The notes below the pieces were generated by a model. That model was not told the origin of the DNA and made no database searches. It worked only from the letters and a program-made list of their open reading frames with translations. Positions 23,495 to 31,334 of a stretch of 64,000 nucleotides of DNA are shown here, piece by piece. Source of the stretch: Sideroxydans sp. (GTDB lineage Bacteria > Pseudomonadota > Gammaproteobacteria > Burkholderiales > Gallionellaceae); assembly GCA_028710605.1 (NCBI GenBank), contig JAQTTU010000002.1:367613-431612 (forward strand), read 5' to 3'. Made by a program: the position numbers and the translations under genes. The first letter of the stretch is position 1. Each line of letters starts with the position of its first letter.

Positions 23495-23863
23495 CTATTT
23501 CCCCGGGTTGCTTTGTCGCGGCAGCGTTAAATTTACGGCCGTCACGACATCCACAAAAGTGATGGTGTCGAACGTGCGGTTCAAGGATTTGCTGTAAAAG
23601 TTTTTCATTTCCACGCCGTCCGAATAACGCACGGTATTGCCTTTGGCGACATCGGTTTTATTGGTGGCGAGCCATAGCTTGCCTTTGTCGCCGGAGACTT
23701 GCAGGAAAGTGTACATCGAAGATTTGTCTATCACCTCCAGCACGGTGCCGGTGTTGGTCACTTTACTCACGTGAGGATTGAAGACGTGAGTCTGGCGTTT
23801 GGATTCGGCGGCAGCGGTTCCGGCAAGCATCGCCAGTACCAGCAAAGCAATCATGTTTTTCAT
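23495..23863 (-). CDS. Secreted NrfJ-like OB-fold protein
   Basis: A 122-residue protein with a clear signal peptide (cleavage after about residue 19, AAAES). The mature part has GTVLEVIDKSSMYTFLQV, GKLWLATNKTDVAKGN, and NFYSKSLNRTFDTITFV, which resembles the small NrfJ-like periplasmic proteins found beside cytochrome c genes. Those are poorly characterised. It lies downstream of the cymA-like gene on the same strand, but a terminator sits in between, so it may have its own promoter or be read through. Confidence 0.7.
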   Translation of the reverse strand: MKNMIALLVLAMLAGTAAAESKRQTHVFNPHVSKVTNTGTVLEVIDKSSMYTFLQVSGDKGKLWLATNKTDVAKGNTVRYSDGVEMKNFYSKSLNRTFDTITFVDVVTAVNLTLPRQSNPGK

Positions 23864-23914
23864 CGTAATTTCCTTAACAGGTGATTAGAAAAAAACCTCC
23901 CCTTGATGCGCCTG

Positions 23915-23959
23915 CAAAAAAGCCTTATCCGCGAATTGAACTCCACGCAGATAAGGCTT
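23915..23959 (-). terminator. Rho-independent terminator after cymA
   Basis: On the minus strand: AAGCCTTATC ... GATAAGGCTT with a 20-base loop followed by TTTTTT. It lies 24 bases after the cymA stop codon. Confidence 0.7.
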
Positions 23960-23982
23960 CAAATATTTTCAGCAGCTAAACA

Positions 23983-24579
23983 TTACATCTCGTTCGGATC
24001 GACATATTCCTTCGGCAGTCTGTGCGCGATGCCCTGATGGCATTCGATGCAAGTCTGTCCGTCGGTCTTCGCCTTCATGTGCTTGCTGTACACCGTCGGC
24101 TTCTGGATAGTGCCGCTCATGTTGTCGAAGTTGTGGCAGTTGCGGCATTCCTGCGAGCCGGTCGCCTTCATCCGGTTCCATTCGTTGGTCGCCAATACCA
24201 TGCGGCGGGCTTCGAATTTCTCGGGCGTGCTAACCCAGCCCATCAGCTTGCTCCAGATTTCCTTGCTTGCCTGAATCTTGCGTATTGTCTTGTGGGCAAA
24301 ATCCTTGGGCACGTGGCAATCCGGGCAGGCGGCGCGCACGCCGGTGCGGTTCTGGTAGTGGATGGTCTTTTTGTATTCCTGGAACACCGTGTCGTTCATC
24401 TCGTGGCAGCCGATACAGAATTCCAGCCGGTTCGTCGCATCCATGGCCGTGCCGAAACCGCTCTGAAAAATGAGGCCGGCCACGAGTGTTACGCCCACAA
24501 TCGCCAGCACGGAATACTTGGCACTGGGCTGCTTGAAAAAACTCCAGGTGCGCTTCAGGAAGTTGGGTTTGTTTTCCAT
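23983..24579 (-). CDS. cymA: NapC/NirT-family tetraheme cytochrome c, CymA-like
   Basis: A 198-residue inner-membrane cytochrome with one N-terminal helix (about 22-42) and heme sites CIGCH, CPDCH, CRNCH and CIECH at residues 55, 85, 145 and 177. GGAGAG precedes the ATG at 24579. In Sideroxydans the gene next to mtoAB encodes such a CymA (also called ImoA), proposed to pass electrons from the periplasm to the quinone pool during Fe(II) oxidation. It is the same length as, and fully collinear with, the cytochrome at 6286. It is separated from mtoB by a strong hairpin terminator. Confidence 0.92.
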   Translation of the reverse strand: MENKPNFLKRTWSFFKQPSAKYSVLAIVGVTLVAGLIFQSGFGTAMDATNRLEFCIGCHEMNDTVFQEYKKTIHYQNRTGVRAACPDCHVPKDFAHKTIRKIQASKEIWSKLMGWVSTPEKFEARRMVLATNEWNRMKATGSQECRNCHNFDNMSGTIQKPTVYSKHMKAKTDGQTCIECHQGIAHRLPKEYVDPNEM

Positions 24580-24633
24580 AAATCTCTCCGCTAAAAAATA
24601 GGTAAATTTTTTGAATCGATCTGCGTCAAGCCC

Positions 24634-24669
24634 GAAAAAAATGCGGTGCACAAAATTACCGTGCACCGC
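24634..24669 (-). terminator. Terminator or attenuator between mtoB and cymA
   Basis: On the minus strand a perfect 9-bp stem GCGGTGCAC/GTGCACCGC with a 9-nt loop is followed by ATTTTTTT. It lies 25 bases after the mtoB stop, inside the gene cluster. Confidence 0.8.
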
Positions 24670-24693
24670 CAATCGTTGCCTCGCAGGAATCGT

Positions 24694-27039
24694 TTAGAAG
24701 GTGTAGATGTAAGTCGCTGTCAACAAACTGACCGAATAGTTGGGCGCTTGCTCGTTGGTCGGCAGCAACGTGTTGGGTGTGGCACCGTATTGCAGGCCGT
24801 TGTAGTAGTAATCGCTGCTCTTCAGTTTCTGGTAGATGTAACCCAGCGCAACTTTGGCACTCTTGTCGAGCTGGTAGTTGCCGGAGAGCTTCAGCTGGAT
24901 CAGCGTGTTGCTGATGTCCGGTAGCTGGCCGCACGACAGGATAGTGGGGTCGCTACAGGTCAAGCCGCCCGTGGTAGTACCGGCGTAGTTGAGTTGCGTG
25001 TTATAGATGGTCTTGGCCATCGAATAGGTCAAATCACCGGCAAGTTCCAGCTTGTTACCCATCAAGCCGCCATGCTTGACGCTGAGTCCGACGGTGGTGT
25101 CATCGTCCTTCAGGTCGTTGCTCCAGGTGGCATTAACCGGGGTGCTGATCGCGTTGACACTGGCAGCCGTAACCGCGACTTTTTGGAAATCAGTCAAGGT
25201 TCGCTCTCTGTGCTGCTTGGTCAGATAAGCGGACACCGAACTGTTGTCGTGGTAGCTATAAGTGGCATCCAGATTCAGGCTGGACGATTTGCCGTTTTGC
25301 ACGCCGTAGGTGGAGTCGTACTTGTCGTTGGTGTAGCGGCCAAGCAGACCGAGCGACAACTTTTCCAGCGCCTGCCAGTTGACACCGGCCTTCAACATTT
25401 GTTGCTTGCGCGACGCATCGAAGTAGGGATAGAAGCCCAGGAAGTCGCCGGCATTGATGCCCGTGACTGCACCGGGAGCGACATTGCCGTTTTTGCTGAT
25501 GAACGATGCGATCGCATTCGGATCGGAATCCGTTTTGCGCTTGCTGTAAGAATAGCCCACGTTCATGCCGACGGCATCGGTTGCCTTGAGCCTGTAGGTG
25601 GCGCTGAGCCGGTCGTCCTTGCTGGCGGTGGCCACGACGCAATTGGTTCCTGCCGGATAATTGGCATTGACTGCATACTGGTCGCACCAGCGTTTTACAT
25701 CTTCGCGGTTGTAGGCCAGACGAACATTCTGGCTTTTGGCCAGACGGTAATCGCCCGCCAATTCCAATTGCGTCTTTTTGTTGCTGAGCGGCGTATTCGG
25801 ATAATTGGCGTAGTGCGCAGTGTTACCGCTGAGCGCATTGAAGTTGTAAATATTCGATGCGGTGCGGTTGTTGCGCTGGTCGTATTTGATCCCGGCGGAA
25901 AGCGCCAGATTATCAATCGTCTGATTGGTCAACTTCAAATCGCCGTGGGTGTTCACCACCAGCCCGTTGAGCGAAGTGTTGGTGATCGGGGTGACCATCA
26001 TGTACGAATCATAAACGAACGCGTCGTTCTGGGTATTGCGCCCGTAAGACACACCGCCGGTCAGCTTGGTTTTTGCCGCCAACGCATAACCGCCGCTCAA
26101 ATTCAATTGATGGAAAGTATTGCTGGGCGCGGTGCTCATCGTTTGCATGTAGCTATTCGTGCTCGTACCCGTGGCGGCAAAGGTTTGGAAGGTCACGCGG
26201 TCATAGCCTTCATGGAAGAATGAGCCGAAATAGGAAGTGGTCAAATGTCCCTGCTCGCCGACCCAGTTCAACGCCAGATTGACGGTGTCCGTCTTGTAGT
26301 TGGTGGGATTCGGCAGGATGGCGACCGCCTCGCCAGCCGCGCCGGGGAGGGTGGTTGCCAACCCCGTTCCGCCGCCCACCGCGCCAAACGCCATCAGCTT
26401 CGCCCCCGACTGATCCATGCGGTTGAAGTCGAAGGTGGCGTTCAACTGTTTGGATAAATTGATGCCGGCAGTGATCGTTTTATTCTTTCGGGTCGTGCCG
26501 ACTTCGACACTGTGCATGGCCGCTTGCTGGGCGGCGTTCAGCGTGCGCGTTCCCGGTGCTGTCGAGCTGACTACGCCAAAGCTGGCGGGCAGGGTGAAGG
26601 TATTGCCGCCCATGTCGCCCAGATAGGGAGTTTGGTAGCTGTCAGAAACGTTGTGGCGCAACTCGTCGAAGAGGATGCCGATGTTCCACTGCCCCTGATT
26701 GCTCAGCGACGCACCCAGCGTGCGCGAAGTCGTGCCCAGATCGCTACCCGTGACAGCCCAGCGCTTCGTGCCGTTACTGTCGCCGTAGGCATCGCCGCCA
26801 CGCACGCTGAAGTTGCCGACCAGATCGGCCCCGGAATTGTTCAGACCGGTGTATTCGCCGAACTTGGCCGAACTTTTCGAGGTGTTCGACGCGCCGACTT
26901 CCAGATAATTGGTCGGTATCGTCAATGCAGTGATTTCATCTTCTTCCGCATGGACGGGCATTGCGAACATGGCGACCAGGGCGCTTTGCACCGCCAGTGC
27001 CAGCAGACTAACGCTCATTTTTTCACTATGAATTTTCAT
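24694..27039 (-). CDS. mtoB: MtrB/PioB-family outer-membrane porin, MtoB
   Basis: A 781-residue protein with a signal peptide (MKIHSEKMSV..., cleavage near VHAEED) and a mature part made of alternating beta strands. It ends TATYIYTF, with the terminal aromatic residue that outer-membrane barrels need. Size, the GNFSVRGGDAYG-type N-terminal region and its place next to a decaheme gene match the MtrB/PioB family, the barrel that holds a decaheme cytochrome through the outer membrane. The start is the ATG with GGAGA upstream, not the TTG 12 bases earlier. I see no CxxC near the N terminus as found in Shewanella MtrB. Confidence 0.9.
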   Translation of the reverse strand: MKIHSEKMSVSLLALAVQSALVAMFAMPVHAEEDEITALTIPTNYLEVGASNTSKSSAKFGEYTGLNNSGADLVGNFSVRGGDAYGDSNGTKRWAVTGSDLGTTSRTLGASLSNQGQWNIGILFDELRHNVSDSYQTPYLGDMGGNTFTLPASFGVVSSTAPGTRTLNAAQQAAMHSVEVGTTRKNKTITAGINLSKQLNATFDFNRMDQSGAKLMAFGAVGGGTGLATTLPGAAGEAVAILPNPTNYKTDTVNLALNWVGEQGHLTTSYFGSFFHEGYDRVTFQTFAATGTSTNSYMQTMSTAPSNTFHQLNLSGGYALAAKTKLTGGVSYGRNTQNDAFVYDSYMMVTPITNTSLNGLVVNTHGDLKLTNQTIDNLALSAGIKYDQRNNRTASNIYNFNALSGNTAHYANYPNTPLSNKKTQLELAGDYRLAKSQNVRLAYNREDVKRWCDQYAVNANYPAGTNCVVATASKDDRLSATYRLKATDAVGMNVGYSYSKRKTDSDPNAIASFISKNGNVAPGAVTGINAGDFLGFYPYFDASRKQQMLKAGVNWQALEKLSLGLLGRYTNDKYDSTYGVQNGKSSSLNLDATYSYHDNSSVSAYLTKQHRERTLTDFQKVAVTAASVNAISTPVNATWSNDLKDDDTTVGLSVKHGGLMGNKLELAGDLTYSMAKTIYNTQLNYAGTTTGGLTCSDPTILSCGQLPDISNTLIQLKLSGNYQLDKSAKVALGYIYQKLKSSDYYYNGLQYGATPNTLLPTNEQAPNYSVSLLTATYIYTF

Positions 27040-27061
27040 TTCAATCTCCAATATTCAAGAA

Positions 27062-28069
27062 TTAGCGCTGCAAGTAGCCGCCTGCGGGGCTGTTAGAGCC
27101 GTGTACTTGCCTGTGGCAATTCATACATGCACGCCCGGTAACATTGGCGCTCGGCGCATTTACTGTTGTTCCGTCCGCTTTTATCGGGGCGAGGCCGCCT
27201 GGGTAGCTCCCGGCATTCGGTCCGGTCGGCGTTCCGCTGGCATGCGTACCGTCATGACACTCCGAACACAGGAAGGGAGCGCGCGACTTCAGCAACGGGA
27301 AGATGTTGGAACCGTGCGGTGTATGGCAATTCGCGCAGTCTTCGGTGACCGGTTGATGCTCGAACAGGAAGGGACCGCGTTTTTCCGCATGGCAGGTGTA
27401 GCAGGTCTCGGTTACGGTGGCTTTCTTGAGCAGCTTGGGGCCGGCTGAACCGTGCGGATTGTGGCAGTCGGAGCACACGACCTTGTTCGCATTGATCGGG
27501 TGGGTCGATGCCTTCAGGCTGTCCGCGCGCTGTTCCTTGTGGCAGGTGAAGCACACTTCGGTCTGCGTTTTCTTGGATAGAACTTTGTCGGCTTTGGTGT
27601 GCACTTTGTGGCAGTCGTTGCAGGCCACTTGATTGTTGTCATGCTGGCCGCCGTCCCAGTTGCCGCGACGGTTATCCTTGTGGCAGCTCAGACACTGACC
27701 CGCGCGCACTTTGCTGTCGGAAGCCTCGAACGTGCCTTTCTTGAAAAGAATATCGGGCGCGGCGCGACCCTTGACGTTGGGGTCGCCCTTTAAGTGTTTT
27801 TCACTTTCGCCGTGGCAGGTTTGACAGTTCGGGGTGCGAATATCACCCCTGACTCCGTGTTTATTTTGATACAGGGCAAGAATCGGCGTTGGCTCGCTTT
27901 CGTCGTGGCAGCGCGTACACAGCGCATCTTTTTGGCGCGACTTTTCTGCCGACCAGCCGGCGCTTGCTCCCATATCCGGCAGCTTGTCATCGGCTGCCAG
28001 CAGGCCTGTCGTCGATCCCATCCCGCAGATGAACGCGCACAAGGCCAGTAATTTTGTAAAATTTTTCAT
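27062..28069 (-). CDS. mtoA: Periplasmic decaheme cytochrome c, MtoA
   Basis: A 335-residue secreted cytochrome with a signal peptide (cleavage near LLAADD) and ten CxxCH sites: CTRCH, CQTCH, CLSCH, CNDCH, CFTCH, CSDCH, CYTCH, CANCH, CSECH and CMNCH. Length and heme number match MtrA/MtoA. Inserted in the MtoB barrel, MtoA carries electrons from extracellular Fe(II) into the periplasm. mtoB follows after 22 bases. No separate outer-surface MtrC-like cytochrome is encoded nearby, in line with Mto systems. Confidence 0.94.
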   Translation of the reverse strand: MKNFTKLLALCAFICGMGSTTGLLAADDKLPDMGASAGWSAEKSRQKDALCTRCHDESEPTPILALYQNKHGVRGDIRTPNCQTCHGESEKHLKGDPNVKGRAAPDILFKKGTFEASDSKVRAGQCLSCHKDNRRGNWDGGQHDNNQVACNDCHKVHTKADKVLSKKTQTEVCFTCHKEQRADSLKASTHPINANKVVCSDCHNPHGSAGPKLLKKATVTETCYTCHAEKRGPFLFEHQPVTEDCANCHTPHGSNIFPLLKSRAPFLCSECHDGTHASGTPTGPNAGSYPGGLAPIKADGTTVNAPSANVTGRACMNCHRQVHGSNSPAGGYLQR

Positions 28070-28135
28070 CGTTGCTCCCTCTCCTTATTTTGGAAATCTC
28101 TTTGGCACTAGCGAATTGCCTAACCGAGCCCGGAT

Positions 28136-28519
28136 TTACTGCTCAAGAATCCAGCGCACCAGATTCCTGATCTGTTCAGGATCTGTTTTGGTATCGAATT
28201 TGTGCGTTTCTTCATGCCCATCGGTCAGCTTGACCCGATCCTCGCCGGAGGTGATGTGCTTGATCAGTTTTTCCTCCGCATCGGCGCGCCCCTGGTATTT
28301 GTAGGCAATGGCGTGATAGGTCGGCCCTTCTTTCTTTTTGTTGACTGCATGGCAGCGCAGGCAGTGATCCTCGCGGGCAAGCTTTTTTGCGGCCTCGGCA
28401 TCCGCTTTCACCGCAACTGCTTCTTCGGCCAGCACTGCAGTCGAGCAACACAGAACAAAGGCACCGGCAATCATGGTGGCAAGAACACGGCTTCGCGGGG
28501 TGCGCGCTTGATGGTTCAT
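28136..28519 (-). CDS. Secreted monoheme cytochrome c, MtoD-like paralogue
   Basis: A 127-residue protein: signal peptide (about 1-31, VLAEEA) and a class I fold with heme site CLRCH at C53. There is no Met after residue 16, so the usual Met ligand is absent; H102 or H106 in GHEETHK is the natural candidate for the second ligand. It closely resembles the protein at 28559 (ARE-C-CH, K-GP-Y, Y-G-A-AEE, TSGE, DGHEE-HK), so the two arose by tandem duplication. Likely a periplasmic shuttle between MtoA and inner-membrane acceptors. Confidence 0.88.
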   Translation of the reverse strand: MNHQARTPRSRVLATMIAGAFVLCCSTAVLAEEAVAVKADAEAAKKLAREDHCLRCHAVNKKKEGPTYHAIAYKYQGRADAEEKLIKHITSGEDRVKLTDGHEETHKFDTKTDPEQIRNLVRWILEQ

Positions 28520-28558
28520 TTGTTTCTCCCTGAAAAATTGTTGTTCTAAAAACGCGGA

Positions 28559-28915
28559 TTAGAGCGAAAGAATCCAGCCGACCAGATTCTTGATCGCCTC
28601 GGGCGATGCCTTGCCCTGGATATTCTTGTGCTCTTCTTCATGACCATCCGGGAACTTGGCTTTTTCGCCCGAAGTGACGTGGGTGAACAGTCTTTCTTCG
28701 GCTCCGGCTTTGCCGCGATATTTCTCGGCTACCTTCTTGTAGGCTGGGCCGTCTTTTTCTTTCTCTACGCCGTGGCACTTGAAGCAGTTGTTCTCGCGCG
28801 CCAGCATCTTGGCGGCTTCGACATCGACGGCGGCGGAGGCGTTGATGGAAAAAGTCAGCGCGATGGTGGCGGCTGCGACGCTGATAAGACTGGCGGAACG
28901 AAATTGGTTACTCAT
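28559..28915 (-). CDS. mtoD: Secreted monoheme cytochrome c, MtoD
   Basis: A 118-residue protein with a signal peptide (about 1-28) and heme site CFKCH at C44. MtoD of Sideroxydans is reported to be a class I fold with two His ligands; here too no Met follows residue 37, while H92 and H96 stand in GHEEEHK. The ATG at 28915 has AAGGAG 7 bases upstream. It is the first gene of the mto operon, with a sigma-54-like promoter about 75 bases upstream. Which of the two tandem genes is the true mtoD orthologue cannot be settled here. Confidence 0.88.
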   Translation of the reverse strand: MSNQFRSASLISVAAATIALTFSINASAAVDVEAAKMLARENNCFKCHGVEKEKDGPAYKKVAEKYRGKAGAEERLFTHVTSGEKAKFPDGHEEEHKNIQGKASPEAIKNLVGWILSL

Positions 28916-28988
28916 GTTTATCTCCTTTATTCCTTTATCCCAAGAACAAAAATATTGAACCCGAAGAATATTCTTCAGTGCTGTGTTC

Positions 28989-29005
28989 AGCAGATTGCAT
29001 GCCAA
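28989..29005 (-). promoter_or_regulatory. Candidate sigma-54 (-24/-12) promoter of the mto operon
   Basis: On the minus strand TTGGCATGCAATCTGCT matches the sigma-54 consensus (TTGGCACG-N4-TTGCT) at most fixed positions, with the essential GG and GC exactly 10 bases apart. It would start transcription about 63 bases before mtoD. Confidence 0.5.
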
Positions 29006-29510
29006 GTCGTGTTGGCGCTGTTTGCGAGCGCGGTTTGTTTGCGCGAGTCAGTCTGGAAATAATTGAAGGAACAGAGTGTTATGGAGCACAACACAAACTT
29101 GTGTTGCGCGATGTCGGCGAGTGTTGTGGCGATAATATTTCAGGCAAATTTCCTGCCTTTAGATTTGGCGTTACCGAAAGGGAACGCACTTTTAAGCTGG
29201 AATTTTTGTTTTGTTTCGGTTTCGTAACATGTGGCGAGTTGTGCGGGAAAATTCCTTAAGCCATGACGAATCACTTCTTGTGATGGACAACTATTTCAGG
29301 CAAAACAAAGTGAGTTTCGATCATCTGCCATTACCTGAAAGGCATAATTTCATGGCAAATTCAGCGTTCAACAAAATTGTTCTCGCCATCCATTCAGCAA
29401 GTTGGTTCGGTTTTCATTTTGACGCAACACAATTACCGTTTGGAAAAGTGTCGCGAGTTCACGCCCGCCTTCCAACTAACGTCAAGGTGCAATTGCCTGC
29501 GAACCTCGTG
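29006..29510. other. Non-coding divergent region between mtoD and moeB
   Basis: About 500 bases with no convincing gene; the short open frames lack ribosome sites and familiar motifs. Base composition is more AT-rich than the neighbours. TATTTCAGGCAAA occurs twice as a direct repeat (29136 and 29292), and the reverse core CCTGAAA occurs at 29334. The spacing, 130-350 bases from both sigma-54-like promoters, would suit enhancer sites. Confidence 0.5.
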
Positions 29511-29527
29511 ATGGTATAGTTATTGCA
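29511..29527 (+). promoter_or_regulatory. Candidate sigma-54 (-24/-12) promoter before moeB
   Basis: ATGGTATAGTTATTGCA keeps TGG at -24 and TTGCA at -12 with the correct 10-base spacing, though the C and C of TGGCAC are T. It would start transcription about 70 bases before moeB and read on into the three-component regulator genes. Confidence 0.4.
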
Positions 29528-29607
29528 AATAGCTACGGGGCACGGCAAAGCGCGTCCACTCCGCCGCAACCGTCACCGGATATGTACAAGAAGGCAGGCA
29601 CCCCGTT

Positions 29608-30390
29608 ATGAACGACCAGCAACTACTACGTTATAGCCGCCACATTTTGTTGAATGAAATCGGCATCGAAGGACAGCAACGTCTGATGAACGGGCGCGCG
29701 CTCATTATCGGCATGGGCGGTCTGGGTTCGCCGGTCGCGCTGTATCTGGCCGCCAGCGGGGTCGGTCATCTCACCTTGTGCGACCACGACACGGTGGACT
29801 TCAGCAACCTGCAACGCCAGATCATCCATCGCAATTCCACGGTAGGCCAGCCCAAAGTTTTTTCTGCCAAAACCGCGCTGCATGACATTAACCCCGAGGT
29901 CGAATGCCTCGCGTTGCCGTTGCGCGCCGATGAGGCGAAATTGAACGAGTTGATCGCGCGGGCCGATGTGGTGATGGATTGCAGCGACAACTTCGACACG
30001 CGCTACGCCGTTAACCGCGCCTGTCTGGCGCAACGCAAGCCGCTGGTGTCGGGTGCGGCGATCCAATTTTACGGCCAGGTATCGCTGTTTGATTTTCGCC
30101 GTGAGGATGCGCCCTGCTACAACTGCCTGTTCCCCGAAGACAGCGTGGAGGAAGAGCTGCGTTGCGCGACGACCGGCGTGTTCGCGCCGCTGGTCGGCAT
30201 CATCGGCACGCTGCAGGCGGCGGAGGCGCTCAAGCTGCTGATGGGCATTGAACACGGACTGAGCGGCAAACTGCTTTCAGTCAACGCGCTGGACATGAAT
30301 ATCCTGCGCAGCAATCTGAGCAAGGACGCAGCTTGCCGTGTCTGCGGCGAAAAGCATGCAGCGGTGGAAAAACAGGCGTTGGATAGTTAG
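29608..30390 (+). CDS. moeB: MoeB/ThiF-family adenylyltransferase
   Basis: A 260-residue E1-like enzyme: RYSRHILLNEIGIEGQ, nucleotide-binding GMGGLGSPVALYLAA, the DHDTVDFSNLQRQI arginine finger region, and zinc cysteine pairs CYNC and CRVC. MoeB adenylates the Gly-Gly end of MoaD; ThiF does the same for ThiS. With moaD and other Moco genes nearby MoeB is the better name, but a dual role in thiamine synthesis is possible. It precedes the sensor gene at 30459 by 68 bases. Confidence 0.9.
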   Translation: MNDQQLLRYSRHILLNEIGIEGQQRLMNGRALIIGMGGLGSPVALYLAASGVGHLTLCDHDTVDFSNLQRQIIHRNSTVGQPKVFSAKTALHDINPEVECLALPLRADEAKLNELIARADVVMDCSDNFDTRYAVNRACLAQRKPLVSGAAIQFYGQVSLFDFRREDAPCYNCLFPEDSVEEELRCATTGVFAPLVGIIGTLQAAEALKLLMGIEHGLSGKLLSVNALDMNILRSNLSKDAACRVCGEKHAAVEKQALDS

Positions 30391-30458
30391 ATGTTGTATT
30401 GCATCAACGGTGAAGGTTTTGGCTGATCCTTTGAATTTCGCACGATCATCTTGGGGTT

Positions 30459-31334
30459 ATGACGGTGAAAAAATATTGGTATCGCTTGGTTTGTCTGTGC
30501 TTGCTGGCCTTGCCGTTGGCGGCAACGTTGCACGCGGAGGAGCAGCGCGCCGGGATGCCGGTTCGCATTGGCCTGACCCCGGTGTTTCTGGATCATCAGG
30601 TCGCTTTTAACAATGAATGGAAGCTTTATCTGGAGAAGCATTTGGGGCACCCCGTCATTTTCATTCAGCGCGGCAGCTACCGTGAAATCGCCGAGCTGCT
30701 GCATGACGGGAAGCTGGATTTTGCCTGGTTGAGCGGCTATCCCTATGTGCGCAACAAGGACGATCTGCAACTGGTGGCAGTGCCGCTGTACAAGAGAAAG
30801 CCGCTCTACCAGTCATACATTATTGTGCCCGCAAGCGACAAAAAGACCCGGACGATCCAGGATTTGCGCGGCAAAAGTTTCGCCTTCGCCGATCCCGATT
30901 CCAATTCCGGCTATCTGTATATTGTGTATCTGCTGTCCAAGCAGGGTGAGAACCCGTCCACTTTTTTCAGCAGAACATTTTTTGCATGGAGCCATGTCAA
31001 CGTGATCGAGGCGGTCGCTTCCGGCTTGGCGCAGGGCGGCGCGGTGGATGGCTATGTGTGGGACACGCTGGTGCTGACGCACCCTGAATTGACCGCGCGC
31101 AACCGCATTCTGAACCGTTCGCCGCAGTTCGGCAGCGCGCCCTTCGTGGCCGGGCGTGCAGTCTCGAAAGCGCAGCTCACCCAATTTCAGCAAGTGCTGG
31201 TTGATATGTTGCACGACAAAAACGGACACAACCTGTTGGAACAACTCAATCTGAACGGGTTCGTGTATGCCGATGAGCATCTTTACGATGCCATCGAGCA
31301 GATGTCGCGCTTTGTCGAAGAACGGAAGCAATGA
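30459..31334 (+). CDS. PhnD/AioX-like periplasmic binding protein
   Basis: A 291-residue protein with a signal peptide (cleavage near LHAEEQ) and a PhnD-type substrate-binding fold (VRIGLTPVF, GKLDFAWLSGYPYV, LRGKSFAFADPDSNSGYL). No ABC transporter genes follow. Instead its stop overlaps the start of a sensor kinase gene, the layout of AioX-AioS-AioR, where AioX is a ligand sensor. The mature protein has no cysteine, so it cannot bind arsenite the way AioX does. The ligand may be an oxyanion; this is inference. Confidence 0.85.
   Translation: MTVKKYWYRLVCLCLLALPLAATLHAEEQRAGMPVRIGLTPVFLDHQVAFNNEWKLYLEKHLGHPVIFIQRGSYREIAELLHDGKLDFAWLSGYPYVRNKDDLQLVAVPLYKRKPLYQSYIIVPASDKKTRTIQDLRGKSFAFADPDSNSGYLYIVYLLSKQGENPSTFFSRTFFAWSHVNVIEAVASGLAQGGAVDGYVWDTLVLTHPELTARNRILNRSPQFGSAPFVAGRAVSKAQLTQFQQVLVDMLHDKNGHNLLEQLNLNGFVYADEHLYDAIEQMSRFVEERKQ

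Noticed and set aside
29211..29519. 102-codon open frame in the mtoD-moeB spacer
   Set aside because: TTG start without ribosome site, no recognisable family, and it would overlap the moeB promoter candidate. Kept as non-coding.
30419..30435. Possible -24/-12 element before the binding-protein gene
   Set aside because: TTGGC is present, but the -12 GC is missing (TTTGA), so it fails the essential part of the sigma-54 consensus.
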